This document shows, in pieces, positions 23,527-31,783 of a DNA stretch of 64,000 bases. This DNA is from Mesorhizobium sp. M1D.F.Ca.ET.043.01.1.1 (GTDB lineage Bacteria; Pseudomonadota; Alphaproteobacteria; Rhizobiales; Rhizobiaceae): the NCBI RefSeq assembly GCF_003952385.1, contig NZ_CP034444.1, forward strand, positions 3,224,001-3,288,000, in the 5' to 3' direction. Made by a program: the position numbers and the translations under genes. Every line of letters starts with the position of its first letter. Positions within the stretch are counted from its first letter, which is position 1. Under the pieces are notes generated by a model. The model searched no databases, was not told the origin of the DNA, and saw only the letters and a program-made list of their open reading frames with translations.

Positions 23527-24174
23527 GTGCACGCCCGGTCGGACAGCACACCGCCTGCCATCGCCGTGGATCGGGCGCTGGTCAGCCTTGCGCCACCCGG
23601 CGTGCTGACCGGCTGCCGCCGCATCCAGATGGAGGATGAACGATATCTCCTGCCGGCGGAACGCGCTTCGATCGCCACACGCGGGCACAAAGCCCGCGCA
23701 GCCAGCGGAGCGGGCCGCCGGATCGCGCATGAATTGCTGAGACGTTTGGGATCCGTCGACATCGCGGTGACGCGAGGCAGTTTGGGAAATCCGATTTGGC
23801 CGCCGGGTACCGTCGGTTCAATCGCGCATGACGACGAGATGGCCGTGGCGGTCGCCGCGCGGACGGATGCGATGAGAAGCGTCGGCGTCGACGTCGAGCC
23901 CGCCCTGCCATTGCCTGCCGACCTGCTGCCCATAGTGGCCGCGCCGCAAGACCGCCTTGGCGATCTCGACCCGGGCATGGGCGGCCGCGTTCTGTTTGCC
24001 GTCAAGGAAGCGGTCTACAAGGCGTCGTTTCGGCTCGACGGCCGCGTGCTGGGCTTCGAGGACATCGCCGTCGATTTCGAAACGGGCGAAGCTGTGACGT
24101 CATCCGGCCTGCGGCTGACGGTGCGTTTCGCCATCTCCCCAAGAATCCTGGCGCTGGCTTATCCGGCGCGGTAG
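23527..24174 (+). CDS. 4'-phosphopantetheinyl transferase (EntD/Sfp-like)
   Basis: The roughly 215-residue protein has the three PPTase motifs in order: GSIAHDDEMAVAVAA (about 97-111), the metal-binding SVGVDVEP (about 117-124), and FAVKEAVYKASF (about 155-166). It transfers phosphopantetheine from coenzyme A to carrier-domain serines, and the neighbouring Pls-like protein has such a site. The start is uncertain: GTG at 23527 is preferred, TTG at 23509 is possible, and neither has a strong ribosome site. The N-terminal region resembles EntD-type enzymes (ERYLLPAERASI). Confidence 0.88.
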   Translation: MHARSDSTPPAIAVDRALVSLAPPGVLTGCRRIQMEDERYLLPAERASIATRGHKARAASGAGRRIAHELLRRLGSVDIAVTRGSLGNPIWPPGTVGSIAHDDEMAVAVAARTDAMRSVGVDVEPALPLPADLLPIVAAPQDRLGDLDPGMGGRVLFAVKEAVYKASFRLDGRVLGFEDIAVDFETGEAVTSSGLRLTVRFAISPRILALAYPAR

Positions 24175-24195
24175 CGCTGAGGGTTTCCGCTTGGG

Positions 24196-24412
24196 CGCGT
24201 CGCCCTGTCGGGCTCCGAGCGAGCCGTTGCTCGATGCGGCGCAGGTCGAACGTGAGATCCGCGCCCGCGACATGCAGCTCGACGATCCGTTCTCGAAGGA
24301 CATGCAGGTGACGGCGCTGCGTGGCGCGCGCACCTATCTCGGCGACAAGCTGATCCGCACGGCCAAGCGGTGCGCCTCAATATCCAAGCAAGACCGCCTC
24401 ATGCGGTGGGTA
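24196..24412 (+). pseudogene. Decayed paralogue of the FAD-binding dehydrogenase
   Basis: Four blocks match the intact gene at 17391-19046 in the same order. CGCCCTGTCGGGCTCCGAGC matches near 18445. A block of about 146 bases (24222-24367) matches 18620-18766 with about 17 differences counted by eye. CGGTGCGCCTCAATATCC matches near 18810, and TCATGCGGTGGG near 18909. The stretches between blocks are deleted. The reading frame is not maintained across all blocks. It is a relic of a duplicated or second copy, placed on the far side of the Pls-PPTase block. Confidence 0.82.
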
Positions 24413-24423
24413 CCCACGCGCTT

Positions 24424-24448
24424 TAACGGATGCTAATATTCTCCGTTA
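24424..24448 (+). promoter_or_regulatory. Inverted repeat upstream of the caspase-like gene
   Basis: TAACGGA and TCCGTTA form perfect 7-base arms with an 11-base AT-rich spacer, 15 bases before the ATG. It is a candidate operator or leader hairpin; nothing else supports a function. Confidence 0.4.
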
Positions 24449-24463
24449 CTCGGGAACGTCGCA

Positions 24464-25660
24464 ATGTCCAAGATTTGCTTGTTGTGCGCGTGCCTTCTTT
24501 TTCTGGCCGGCTTGTCGATACCGGCTGTCTCTGAAGCCCAAATAGGTCAACGCAGTCACAGATATGCACTTGTGATAGGCAACTCCGCCTACCGCTATGC
24601 GCCACCGCTCCCAAACGGGGTGAATGATGCCAATGCGATCGCTCAGGTTTTGCGAGAGACAGGTTTTGAGGTCACCCTCGGATTGGACGCTGACGCATCA
24701 ACGTTGAGGCAACTCATCGGAAAATTCAGGCGAAACTTGCAGCCGGGTGACGTCTCCCTTTTTTACTACGCAGGACACGGGCTCCAGGCGAACGGCGAAA
24801 ACTACTTGTTGCCTGTTGATGCCGCCCTTCAACGTCCGGCCGACTTGGCTCTGGAGGCTGAGCGCCTGCAAGACATTATCGCCGCCATGACGGCCGAGGA
24901 AAATACCGCGATCGTCCTTCTCGATGCCTGTCGCGACAATCCTTTCGTCAAGCAATTGAGTGGACAGGCTCAAAGTCGCGGCCTCGCCATAGGAAAGGGG
25001 CTGGGAGCCTTGGACGCTGGCAGGGGAGTCTTTATCGGCTTTGCAACACAGCCTGGCAACGTCGCCCTCGATGGGGCTGTCGATCATAGCCCGTTTGCAG
25101 ACTCTCTCGTGAAGCGCATAAAAACTCCTTCGATCGACATCGAAATCCTTATGCGCCGCGTCCGGTTGGACGTCATGAACGCGACTGCTGGGAGGCAGGT
25201 CCCCTGGAGCAACTCATCCCTGGTGGAGCCGGGGTTCTCATTCAACCCAGATGCCGCGTCTCGTCAGTCTCCGGCCGAACCCTATCAGCCAGACATTAAC
25301 ACGGCGACGGAGCTCGAATTTTGGAAATCGATCAAGGATACATCCGATGTCTCCATGTATCGTGCTTATCTAGCGGCATTTCCGAATGGTGCATTCATCG
25401 AAATTGCAAAGAGCCGAATTGCCAAGTTCAAAGCACCCACGCCGCCACGCAAAAAGATCCTGCCGAAGAAAGTCAGTCGCACGCCGCTACCCTCGTTGCC
25501 TATCAATGAACCCTCTGCCAATCGTTCGGCGGAAACGACCGCACCGGCTAAACCGGAGTCCATTGGGCGATGCAGAGATGGCAACAAGGAGAGATGCCGC
25601 CAAAGATGCCGTGAGGGTGCAAGGCGTGCCTGTCGTAAGCTGCAACAGCTAGGGGGTTAG
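24464..25660 (+). CDS. Exported caspase-like (peptidase C14) protein
   Basis: The 398-residue protein has a signal peptide (about 1-25, LLFLAGLSIPAVSEAQ). A caspase-fold domain (about 32-260) follows, with RYALVIGNSAY, the catalytic histidine in FYYAGHGLQ and the catalytic cysteine in LLDACRDNPF. So it is a predicted active Cys-His protease, with arginine/lysine preference as is usual for the metacaspase/orthocaspase group. The C-terminal 120 residues are disordered, Pro/Lys-rich, and end in a basic cysteine-rich tail (CRDGNKERCRQRCREG). Base composition is visibly more AT-rich than its neighbours, suggesting transfer. An inverted repeat precedes it. Confidence 0.87.
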   Translation: MSKICLLCACLLFLAGLSIPAVSEAQIGQRSHRYALVIGNSAYRYAPPLPNGVNDANAIAQVLRETGFEVTLGLDADASTLRQLIGKFRRNLQPGDVSLFYYAGHGLQANGENYLLPVDAALQRPADLALEAERLQDIIAAMTAEENTAIVLLDACRDNPFVKQLSGQAQSRGLAIGKGLGALDAGRGVFIGFATQPGNVALDGAVDHSPFADSLVKRIKTPSIDIEILMRRVRLDVMNATAGRQVPWSNSSLVEPGFSFNPDAASRQSPAEPYQPDINTATELEFWKSIKDTSDVSMYRAYLAAFPNGAFIEIAKSRIAKFKAPTPPRKKILPKKVSRTPLPSLPINEPSANRSAETTAPAKPESIGRCRDGNKERCRQRCREGARRACRKLQQLGG

Positions 25661-25694
25661 CAACGCAGATGACTGCCTCGCGCGGCGACTTGAT

Positions 25695-25795
25695 GCGTTT
25701 CACCGTTTCACGGAAACGGCGAAACGCCCTATCTCCTTGTTTTTACGCACTTCCGGACGGAAAACCGCTCACACTTTTCCTGGAATTGCTCTAAG
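25695..25795. repeat. Palindromic repeat family E, copy 1
   Basis: It has the pattern GCGTTTCACC ... GAAACGGCGAAACGC, TTGTTTTTACGC, TTCCGGACGGAAAACCG, CTTTTCCTGGAATTGCT. The whole unit of about 100 bases recurs at 36930, 41695, 48003 and 60770, and in part at 35979 and 59011. No coding capacity was seen. Confidence 0.88.
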
Positions 25796-25859
25796 GCGCG
25801 TCGCGGCGGGCGTGGTTGACCGGCGATCCGACGACACCATGTGACGGTATGCCGCCAGA

Positions 25860-26225
25860 CTATCGGCTGGCAAGCACCATACGATTGCCTTCGCTGTCGC
25901 GGAACTCGGCGACGGTGCGGCCCGGCTGCCATGGCGCTTCTTGCGGCTCCGTCACGATCTCGACGCCTTTGGCCTTGAGCGATGCGACCGTTGCCTCGAC
26001 ATCATCGTCGACCAGGACGAGTACCGGCTCAGCGCTCGGCGCTGCATCGGCGCGCCTGATGAAATGCAGGTTGGTGACCGCGTGCGGGAAGGCCAGCTCC
26101 ACCCAGCGCCAGCCGCCATCGCCCATCGACTGGTCGGCAATGACCTGGCACGCAAGATTGTCGGTATAGAACGCCTTGGCGCGGTCCTGGTCAGCTACGG
26201 GCAATTCGGCAAACTGTATATGCAT
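25860..26225 (-). CDS. VOC/glyoxalase-fold protein
   Basis: The 121-residue protein has the paired beta-alpha-beta-beta-beta modules of the vicinal-oxygen-chelate fold. It starts MHIQFAELPVADQDRAKAFY and ends EFRDSEGNRMVLASR, the usual final strand with a metal-binding glutamate. Function within this large family (isomerase, dioxygenase or resistance protein) cannot be assigned. GAGGAGA is placed correctly for this ATG. It is divergent from the small gene at 26372. Confidence 0.85.
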   Translation of the reverse strand: MHIQFAELPVADQDRAKAFYTDNLACQVIADQSMGDGGWRWVELAFPHAVTNLHFIRRADAAPSAEPVLVLVDDDVEATVASLKAKGVEIVTEPQEAPWQPGRTVAEFRDSEGNRMVLASR

Positions 26226-26371
26226 GATGTCTCTCCTCATCGCGACCGCGGGCGCGGCCTCTACGCGTGAAAGACGTTTGCCCCGGGCGAAAAGATTCGC
26301 GAGCCGATGAGAATCCTTTCGGCGGCACGAAACGTCTTGCTCACGCAGACACGTCAAACAGGAGACGACAA

Positions 26372-26692
26372 ATGAACTACAACCTCATCCGCTACGGCGT
26401 GAAGGACGCCAGCATCGCCGAGAACCGGGCGCTGGTGGCAAAGGTGTTCGAGGCGCTGGACGAAGCCAAGCCGCAATCCGTGCGCTATCTCGTGCTCGAA
26501 TTGGAGGATGGTGAATTCGTCCATCTCGTCGGCTACGACAAAGACAGTTCGGCGCTTACCGAGCTTGCTGCCTTCAAGGCTTTCGGAGCCGATCACGCCG
26601 AGAGGCGCTCGACGCCGCTGGCCAGGTCGCCGGCGAAGATCATCGGCAATTATCATATGCTGGCGAGTGCCGACGAGGCGGTGCCGGCCTGA
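26372..26692 (+). CDS. Hypothetical protein (106 aa)
   Basis: I do not recognise a named family. The product (MNYNLIRYGVKDASIAENR...) looks like a single alpha/beta ferredoxin-like domain with VRYLVLELEDGEFVHLVGYD strands, similar in style to antibiotic-biosynthesis monooxygenase-type dimeric barrels. It has no signal peptide or cysteine. GGAGA precedes the ATG by about seven bases. A sigma-factor gene follows 46 bases later in the same direction, so the two probably form one transcript, and the protein may be part of that regulon. Confidence 0.7.
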   Translation: MNYNLIRYGVKDASIAENRALVAKVFEALDEAKPQSVRYLVLELEDGEFVHLVGYDKDSSALTELAAFKAFGADHAERRSTPLARSPAKIIGNYHMLASADEAVPA

Positions 26693-26738
26693 TCGGCACT
26701 GCATGGCCCAACGAGCCGGCAATGCGAGAGTGAAAAGG

Positions 26739-27626
26739 ATGAGCACAGCAAAATTCGACCGCGCGGCGCTTGAGGCCATGCTCGTCGGCCTGCGGCCGAA
26801 ACTGCACCGCTATGCGGCCCGCATGGCCGGCTCGACGATCGAGGGCGAGGACATCGTGCAGGAGGCGGTGGTGAAGGCGCTTGCCGCGCATGACGGCGGC
26901 ACCACGGTCGAGCGCCCCGAGCAATGGCTGTTCCGCATCGCCCACAACGCGGCGCAGGATCATCTGCGCCGCCGCCAGCGGGAGCGCTCGCGCATGACCG
27001 AGGCCGACATGACTGGAATAGAGGACCTCTCCGCCAGCGCGGAGGCAAGGCTGGCGACCGCGACGAGCCTGCGCAGCTTCATGCAGCTTACGCTGGCGCA
27101 GCGCAGCGCGGTGATCCTGGTCGATGTGCTCGGCCTCACCCTGTTCGAGACCTGCGAGGTGACGGGCGCCACGTTAGCCGCCACCAAGGCGGCGCTGCAT
27201 CGCGGCCGCGCCGAGTTGAAGGCGCTGGCAGCAGCGCCGGACGACATGCCGGTACCAAAGCTCGATCCGCAAGACGAGCGCCGGTTGCGCCACTACATCG
27301 ACCTCTTCAACGCGCGCGACTTCGACGCCGTCAGGGCGCTGATTGCCGAAGACATCGAACTTGAGGTCGTCAACCGCACCCGCCTCAGTGGCAAGAAAGA
27401 GGCCTCGACCTATTTCGGCAATTACGACCGCGTCAGCGACTGGGCGCTCTCGCTCGGCTTCGTCGATCGCCTGCCGGCGATCCTGATCCGCAACCCGCAG
27501 GCGGGCAACGCGGTGCGCGGTTTCATACTGATCGACTGGCGCGACGACGAGGTCGTCCGCATCCGAGATTTCCGCTACGCAGCTTATTGTATTGCGGATG
27601 CGGATATCCGCTTCGTCGCTGAATAG
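26739..27626 (+). CDS. RNA polymerase sigma-70 family factor with SnoaL-like C-terminal domain
   Basis: The 295-residue protein has sigma region 2 (about 10-75: AARMAGSTIEGEDIVQEAVVKALAA, then PEQWLFRIAHNAAQDHLRRR) and region 4 (about 105-160: LTLAQRSAVILVDVLGLTLFE). An NTF2/SnoaL-like tail follows (about 180-290: RLRHYIDLFNARDFDAVRALIAED). This is the layout of ECF sigma factors with a fused small-molecule-binding-fold domain, which act without a classical anti-sigma gene beside them. A GTG nine bases upstream is an alternative start. No anti-sigma gene is adjacent. Confidence 0.87.
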   Translation: MSTAKFDRAALEAMLVGLRPKLHRYAARMAGSTIEGEDIVQEAVVKALAAHDGGTTVERPEQWLFRIAHNAAQDHLRRRQRERSRMTEADMTGIEDLSASAEARLATATSLRSFMQLTLAQRSAVILVDVLGLTLFETCEVTGATLAATKAALHRGRAELKALAAAPDDMPVPKLDPQDERRLRHYIDLFNARDFDAVRALIAEDIELEVVNRTRLSGKKEASTYFGNYDRVSDWALSLGFVDRLPAILIRNPQAGNAVRGFILIDWRDDEVVRIRDFRYAAYCIADADIRFVAE

Positions 27627-27786
27627 CCAGGACCAGTCTCCAAACAGGTTCGGCCAGACAGGTCCGGCCATGTCTCGTTGAGCCGCAGCTCCTCGCGCAG
27701 ATGCATAATCACGCGCTGGCTCGTTTCGCGCCGTCGGCCGGTGAAGCTATACTTCGCCTCAGCGACATCAGCGACGAACGGTCCAC

Positions 27787-28374
27787 ATGCTCCCTTCCGC
27801 AGGACTCGAACGACTGAATGCGTTTTCCGACGGCGTGTTTGCCGTGCTCATCACCGTGCTGGTGCTGGAATTGCGGCCGCCGGAAATCCCGACCTTCGCG
27901 GCGCTGCTTGGGCTGTGGCCGACATGGCTGAGCTATGGCGTAAGCTACCTGTTTATCGCCATTGTCTGGGCGAACCACCACCACCTGCTGCGCCACGCGA
28001 CCGAGATGTCGGCACGCTTGATGTGGCACAATTTCGCGCATCTGTTCTCGGTCTCGCTGCTGCCGCTGGCCACCGCCTGGATGGCTGTCAGCGAGTTGTC
28101 GCCGCAGCCTGTCGCCTTCTATGCCGGCGTCTTTTTCCTGGTGAATCTAACCTACATCTTCCTCATTCGCGAGCTGATCGAACCGTTGTCGGCGGACAGG
28201 GTTCCGCTGAGCGTACGCAAGGTGATGCGCATTCGTGCGTTCGTAACGCTGTGCCTCTTCGGGTTGGCCGCTGTCGTCGCCCTGAAATTCCCGATCATCG
28301 GATTGGCCGTCTGTTGCTGCTGTCTGGCCGTCTATCTGAGGCCGGCGGCGCCGGGCTCGCGGAGTCAGGGCTGA
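27787..28374 (+). CDS. TMEM175 family potassium channel-like protein (DUF1211)
   Basis: The 195-residue inner-membrane protein has about six hydrophobic helices. The family signature RLNAFSDGVFAVLITVLVLE lies in helix 1, and VWANHHHLLRH after helix 2. Prokaryotic TMEM175 proteins form tetrameric potassium channels. The C-terminus contains a run of four cysteines (VCCCCLAVYL) in the last helix, which is unusual. The ATG lacks a strong ribosome site. Codons after about 180 are low complexity. No functional link to its neighbours is evident. Confidence 0.83.
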   Translation: MLPSAGLERLNAFSDGVFAVLITVLVLELRPPEIPTFAALLGLWPTWLSYGVSYLFIAIVWANHHHLLRHATEMSARLMWHNFAHLFSVSLLPLATAWMAVSELSPQPVAFYAGVFFLVNLTYIFLIRELIEPLSADRVPLSVRKVMRIRAFVTLCLFGLAAVVALKFPIIGLAVCCCCLAVYLRPAAPGSRSQG

Positions 28375-28403
28375 CATTCCGTGGCGCGTCCCTGGGGCCG
28401 CCG

Positions 28404-28446
28404 ACGTCAACATCAATATCGATGTTTGAAACATCAATGCTTGACG
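28404..28446. promoter_or_regulatory. Operator-like palindromes and -35 element before the XRE/hyf operon
   Basis: GATGTTT-G-AAACATC (28421-28435) is a perfect 7-base palindrome. It lies inside a larger imperfect one bounded by CGTCAA (28404) and TTGACG (28441). The TTGACG is a plausible -35, with TAGGCT 16 bases on. This is a likely autoregulatory site for the XRE protein encoded from 28516. Confidence 0.6.
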
Positions 28447-28515
28447 ATAAAACCTTTTAATGTAGGCTATAGCACCGAGACCTCATATCTGAGAACTGAC
28501 CAAGAGGGGTCATCG

Positions 28516-28821
28516 GTGATAACCGCACCGCAATTGCGCGCCGCCAGATCGCTGCTCGGCATCGATCAGCGACGGCTTGCCGAATTGTCCGGCCTGTCGG
28601 TGCCGACCATCCAGCGCATGGAAGCCAGCGGCGCGATCATCCGGGGCAATGTCGATTCGCTGATGAAGCTGATCGCCGCGCTCGAGGTCGCAGGCATCGA
28701 ATTGATCGGCGAGGGCGCGGTCAGCCAGGGTGGCGGACGCGGCGTGCGGCTGAAGGCCGGTTTCGGCCCGGCCAGGGCGCCCGGCGCCGACGATGCCGAG
28801 CTCGGCGGGAGCCTGCCGTGA
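28516..28821 (+). CDS. XRE-type helix-turn-helix regulator
   Basis: The 101-residue protein is a Cro/C1-type DNA-binding domain: TAPQLRAARSLLGIDQRRLAE, then LSGLSVPTIQRMEASGAIIRG, about residues 3-45. A short Gly/Ala tail follows. The GTG start has GAGGGG seven bases upstream. Its stop overlaps the GTG of the first hyf-like gene by four bases, so it is the first gene of that operon and probably its regulator. Palindromes lie about 80-110 bases upstream. The signal it senses is unknown. Confidence 0.88.
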   Translation: MITAPQLRAARSLLGIDQRRLAELSGLSVPTIQRMEASGAIIRGNVDSLMKLIAALEVAGIELIGEGAVSQGGGRGVRLKAGFGPARAPGADDAELGGSLP

Positions 28822-30836
28822 TTTCGACCGTTGCCCTTCTGTTGTGCGGTCCCGCTGCGCTTCTGGGAACGGCCTTGCTGGCCGCAGTGGTCAGCCGGCG
28901 CGCCTCGGCGACGCGTCTGGTCTATGGCTCGGCGCTTGTCATTTCGGTCGCCTTGCTCGTAACCGTCGCGGGCCATCTCGCGGGCAGTCCCGGCGAGGTG
29001 TCGGCCATAACACTGCCGATCGGGCTGCCATGGACCGGCGCCCGGTTCCGTCTCGACGGCCTGTCGGCGTTCTTTCTCGTCGTCGTCAACCTGGGCGGCG
29101 CCATCACCAGCCTCTATGCCCTCGGCTACGGCCGGCACGAATCCCTGCGGCATCGCGTGCTGCCGTTCTATCCGGCCTTCCTCGCCGGCATGAACCTCGT
29201 GGCGCTCGCCAACGACGCCTTCAGCTTCCTGTTGTCGTGGGAATTCATGTCGCTCGCCTCCTGGGCGCTGGTCATGGCGCACCACCGCGACGAAGCGAAC
29301 AGGCGGGCCGGCTACATCTATCTGGTGATGGCAAGCTTCGGCACGCTGGCGCTGCTGCTTGCCTTCGGCCTGCTGGCGGGACCGGCGGGAACCTATGCGT
29401 TCGACTCTATGCGGGCGGCGCAACCCGGCCCGCTCGCCGCCGGCGCGGTGCTCGCCCTCATGCTGCTCGGCGCCGGCTCCAAGGCCGGCATCGTGCCGCT
29501 GCACGCCTGGCTGCCTCTTGCCCATCCGGCAGCACCCAGCCACGTCTCGGCGCTGATGAGCGGCATCATGACGAAAGTCGCCATCTACGGCTTCATCCGC
29601 GTGGTGTTCGACCTGCTTGGCGCGCCGGCATGGTGGTCTGGCGTCGCAGTTCTCTTCATCGGGGGGGTGACGGCGGTCCTTGGCATCCTCCACGCGCTGA
29701 TGGAGAAGGACCTCAAGCGGCTGCTGGCCTACTCGACCATCGAGAATATCGGCGTCGTCTTCGCAAGCCTCGGCCTGGCGCTTGCATTCAAGGCGAACGC
29801 CATGCCGTCGGCCGCGGCGCTTGCCTTCACCGCGGCGCTGTTCCACGTGCTGAACCATTCCTTCTTCAAGAGCCTGCTGTTTTTCGGCGCCGGCGCGGTG
29901 CTGACGGCGACCGGCGAGCGCGACATGGAGAGGCTTGGCGGCCTCATCCATCGCCTGCCGGTGACCAGCTTCGTCTTCCTCGTCGGCTGCGTCTCGATCT
30001 CGGCGCTGCCGCCGTTCAATGGCTTCGCCTCCGAATGGCTGGTCTTCCAGGCCATCTTGCAAAGTCCCGACCTGCCGCAATGGGGCCTGAAGGTCATCGT
30101 GCCGGCCGTCGGCGGCATGCTGGCGCTGGCGGCGGCGCTTGCCGCGGCCTGCTTCGTCAAGGCATTCGGCATCACCTTCCTCGGCCGGGCGCGGTCGGCG
30201 GTGGTGGAACAGGCGCATGAGGTCGACCGCTGGTCGCTCGCGGCGATGGCCGTGCTTGCCTTCCTCTGCCTGCTCGGCGGCATTCTGCCGGGCTTCGTCA
30301 TCGACTGGCTCTCGCCGGTGACGCTTTCGCTCATCGGCGAGAGCATGCCGGTGCAGACGGCGCAGCCATGGTTGTCGATCGTGCCGATCGCCGAGAGCCG
30401 CAGCTCCTATAACGGCCTGCTGGTGTTTGTCTTCATCACCATCGCGGCCTCGCTCGCGGCCTTCTTCATCCACCGCTTCGCCTCGCACGCGCTGCGCCGC
30501 GGCCCGGCTTGGGGATGCGGCTTCGCCGACGCGGTGCCCGCCGCGCAATACACGGCAGTCAGCTTCGCGCAGCCCATTCGCCGGGTGTTCGGCGGCTTCG
30601 CGTTCCGCGCCCGGGAAACGGTGGAAATGCCGGCACCCGGTGCCCTGGAACCCGCGCGCCTCAAGCTGGACATGCACGATGTGGCCTGGGAGACGTTCTA
30701 CCAGCCGATCACCGGCGCGATCGACTACGCCACCGAGCGGCTGAACCACCTGCAGTTCCTGACCATCCGCCGCTACCTGACGCTGGTCTTCCTCTACCTC
30801 GTCATCCTGCTTCTGGTGCTCGCGCTATGGCCGTGA
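28818..30836 (+). CDS. hyfB: HyfB-like proton-pumping membrane subunit
   Basis: The 672-residue polytopic protein of the NuoL/M/N antiporter family is closest to hydrogenase-4 component B. It has about 14-16 helices. The conserved AGSKAGIVPLHAWLPLAHPAAP lies in the transport core, followed by a lysine-containing helix (LMEKDLKRLLAYSTIEN) and HVLNHSFFKSLLFFGAGAV. It should conduct ions in the membrane arm. The GTG start overlaps the XRE gene; the stop overlaps the next gene by ten bases, so the operon is tightly coupled. Confidence 0.92.
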   Translation: MISTVALLLCGPAALLGTALLAAVVSRRASATRLVYGSALVISVALLVTVAGHLAGSPGEVSAITLPIGLPWTGARFRLDGLSAFFLVVVNLGGAITSLYALGYGRHESLRHRVLPFYPAFLAGMNLVALANDAFSFLLSWEFMSLASWALVMAHHRDEANRRAGYIYLVMASFGTLALLLAFGLLAGPAGTYAFDSMRAAQPGPLAAGAVLALMLLGAGSKAGIVPLHAWLPLAHPAAPSHVSALMSGIMTKVAIYGFIRVVFDLLGAPAWWSGVAVLFIGGVTAVLGILHALMEKDLKRLLAYSTIENIGVVFASLGLALAFKANAMPSAAALAFTAALFHVLNHSFFKSLLFFGAGAVLTATGERDMERLGGLIHRLPVTSFVFLVGCVSISALPPFNGFASEWLVFQAILQSPDLPQWGLKVIVPAVGGMLALAAALAAACFVKAFGITFLGRARSAVVEQAHEVDRWSLAAMAVLAFLCLLGGILPGFVIDWLSPVTLSLIGESMPVQTAQPWLSIVPIAESRSSYNGLLVFVFITIAASLAAFFIHRFASHALRRGPAWGCGFADAVPAAQYTAVSFAQPIRRVFGGFAFRARETVEMPAPGALEPARLKLDMHDVAWETFYQPITGAIDYATERLNHLQFLTIRRYLTLVFLYLVILLLVLALWP

Positions 30837-31783
30837 TTTTCGAGCTGGCCGGGCAGGGCGCGCAGATGTTCTTGGTGCTTTTGCTGGCGCCGCTGCTGAT
30901 CGGCTTCGTGCGCAAGGTCAAGGCGAGGCTGGTCAGACGGCAGGGACCTTCGCTGATCCAGCCCTATCGTGATCTCATCCGGCTGATGCGCAAGGAGGTC
31001 GTGCTCGCGGATAACGCATCCTGGCTGTTCCGGGTGACGCCCTACCTGATCTTTGCCGCCACCTGGGTTGCCGCGGCGCTGGTGCCGACCTTCGCCGCCG
31101 GCCTCCAGTTCAGCTGGACCGCCGATCTCATCGTCATCGTGGCGCTGCTCGGCAGCGCGCGCTTCTTCCAGGGGCTGGCCGGCATGGATGTCGGCACCAG
31201 CTTCGGCGGCATCGGCGCCAGCCGCGAGGTGATGATCGCCTCGCTCGCCGAACCGGCGATGCTGCTCATCGTGTTCAGCCTGGCGCTGGTGGCCGGCGCC
31301 ACGCAGCTTTCGACGGTCGCCGCCTTCATGGGCTCGCCCGAGGTCGGGCTGCGCGTGTCGCTCGGCATGTCGCTGATCGCCCTGGTGATAGTGGCGATCG
31401 CCGAGAACGCGCGCATTCCGGTCGACAACCCCGCCACGCATCTGGAACTCACCATGGTGCATGAGGCGATGATCCTGGAATATTCCGGCCGCCATCTGGC
31501 GATGATCGAGCTCGCCACCTTCCTCAAGCTGCTGCTCTATGTGTCGCTGATCTCCTGCGTCTTCCTGCCGTGGGGGCTGGCGCATGCCGGGGCGGGGCCG
31601 AAAGCGCTGGCTGTTGGAGCAGCCGCCTATCTGGTCAAGCTCGGGGCGCTTACCATCCTGCTTGCCGTGTTCGAGACGGCGATCGCCAAGATGCGCGTCT
31701 TCCGCGTGCCGGATTTCCTCGGTGCTGCGCTGATGCTGGCGCTGCTCGGCACGCTCCTGCTGTTCGTGTCGCGGAGCCTGTGA
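30827..31783 (+). CDS. hyfC: HyfC/HycD-like membrane subunit (NuoH homologue)
   Basis: The 318-residue membrane protein has about eight helices. RRQGPSLIQPYRDLIRLMRKE lies in the first cytoplasmic loop and AENARIPVDNPATHLELTMV in a later one. These are the acidic quinone- or redox-arm-facing loops of NuoH/HyfC/EchB. The subunit anchors the peripheral arm to the membrane arm. It overlaps the hyfB-like gene by ten bases and the next gene by one (TGATG). The frame extends far upstream inside hyfB, but that part is a shadow. Confidence 0.92.
   Translation: MAVIFELAGQGAQMFLVLLLAPLLIGFVRKVKARLVRRQGPSLIQPYRDLIRLMRKEVVLADNASWLFRVTPYLIFAATWVAAALVPTFAAGLQFSWTADLIVIVALLGSARFFQGLAGMDVGTSFGGIGASREVMIASLAEPAMLLIVFSLALVAGATQLSTVAAFMGSPEVGLRVSLGMSLIALVIVAIAENARIPVDNPATHLELTMVHEAMILEYSGRHLAMIELATFLKLLLYVSLISCVFLPWGLAHAGAGPKALAVGAAAYLVKLGALTILLAVFETAIAKMRVFRVPDFLGAALMLALLGTLLLFVSRSL

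Noticed and set aside
28566..30749. A 727-codon leftward frame opposite the hyfB-like gene
   Set aside because: Composition is Arg/Glu/Gln/His-rich with no domains; it is antisense to conserved membrane-protein sequence.
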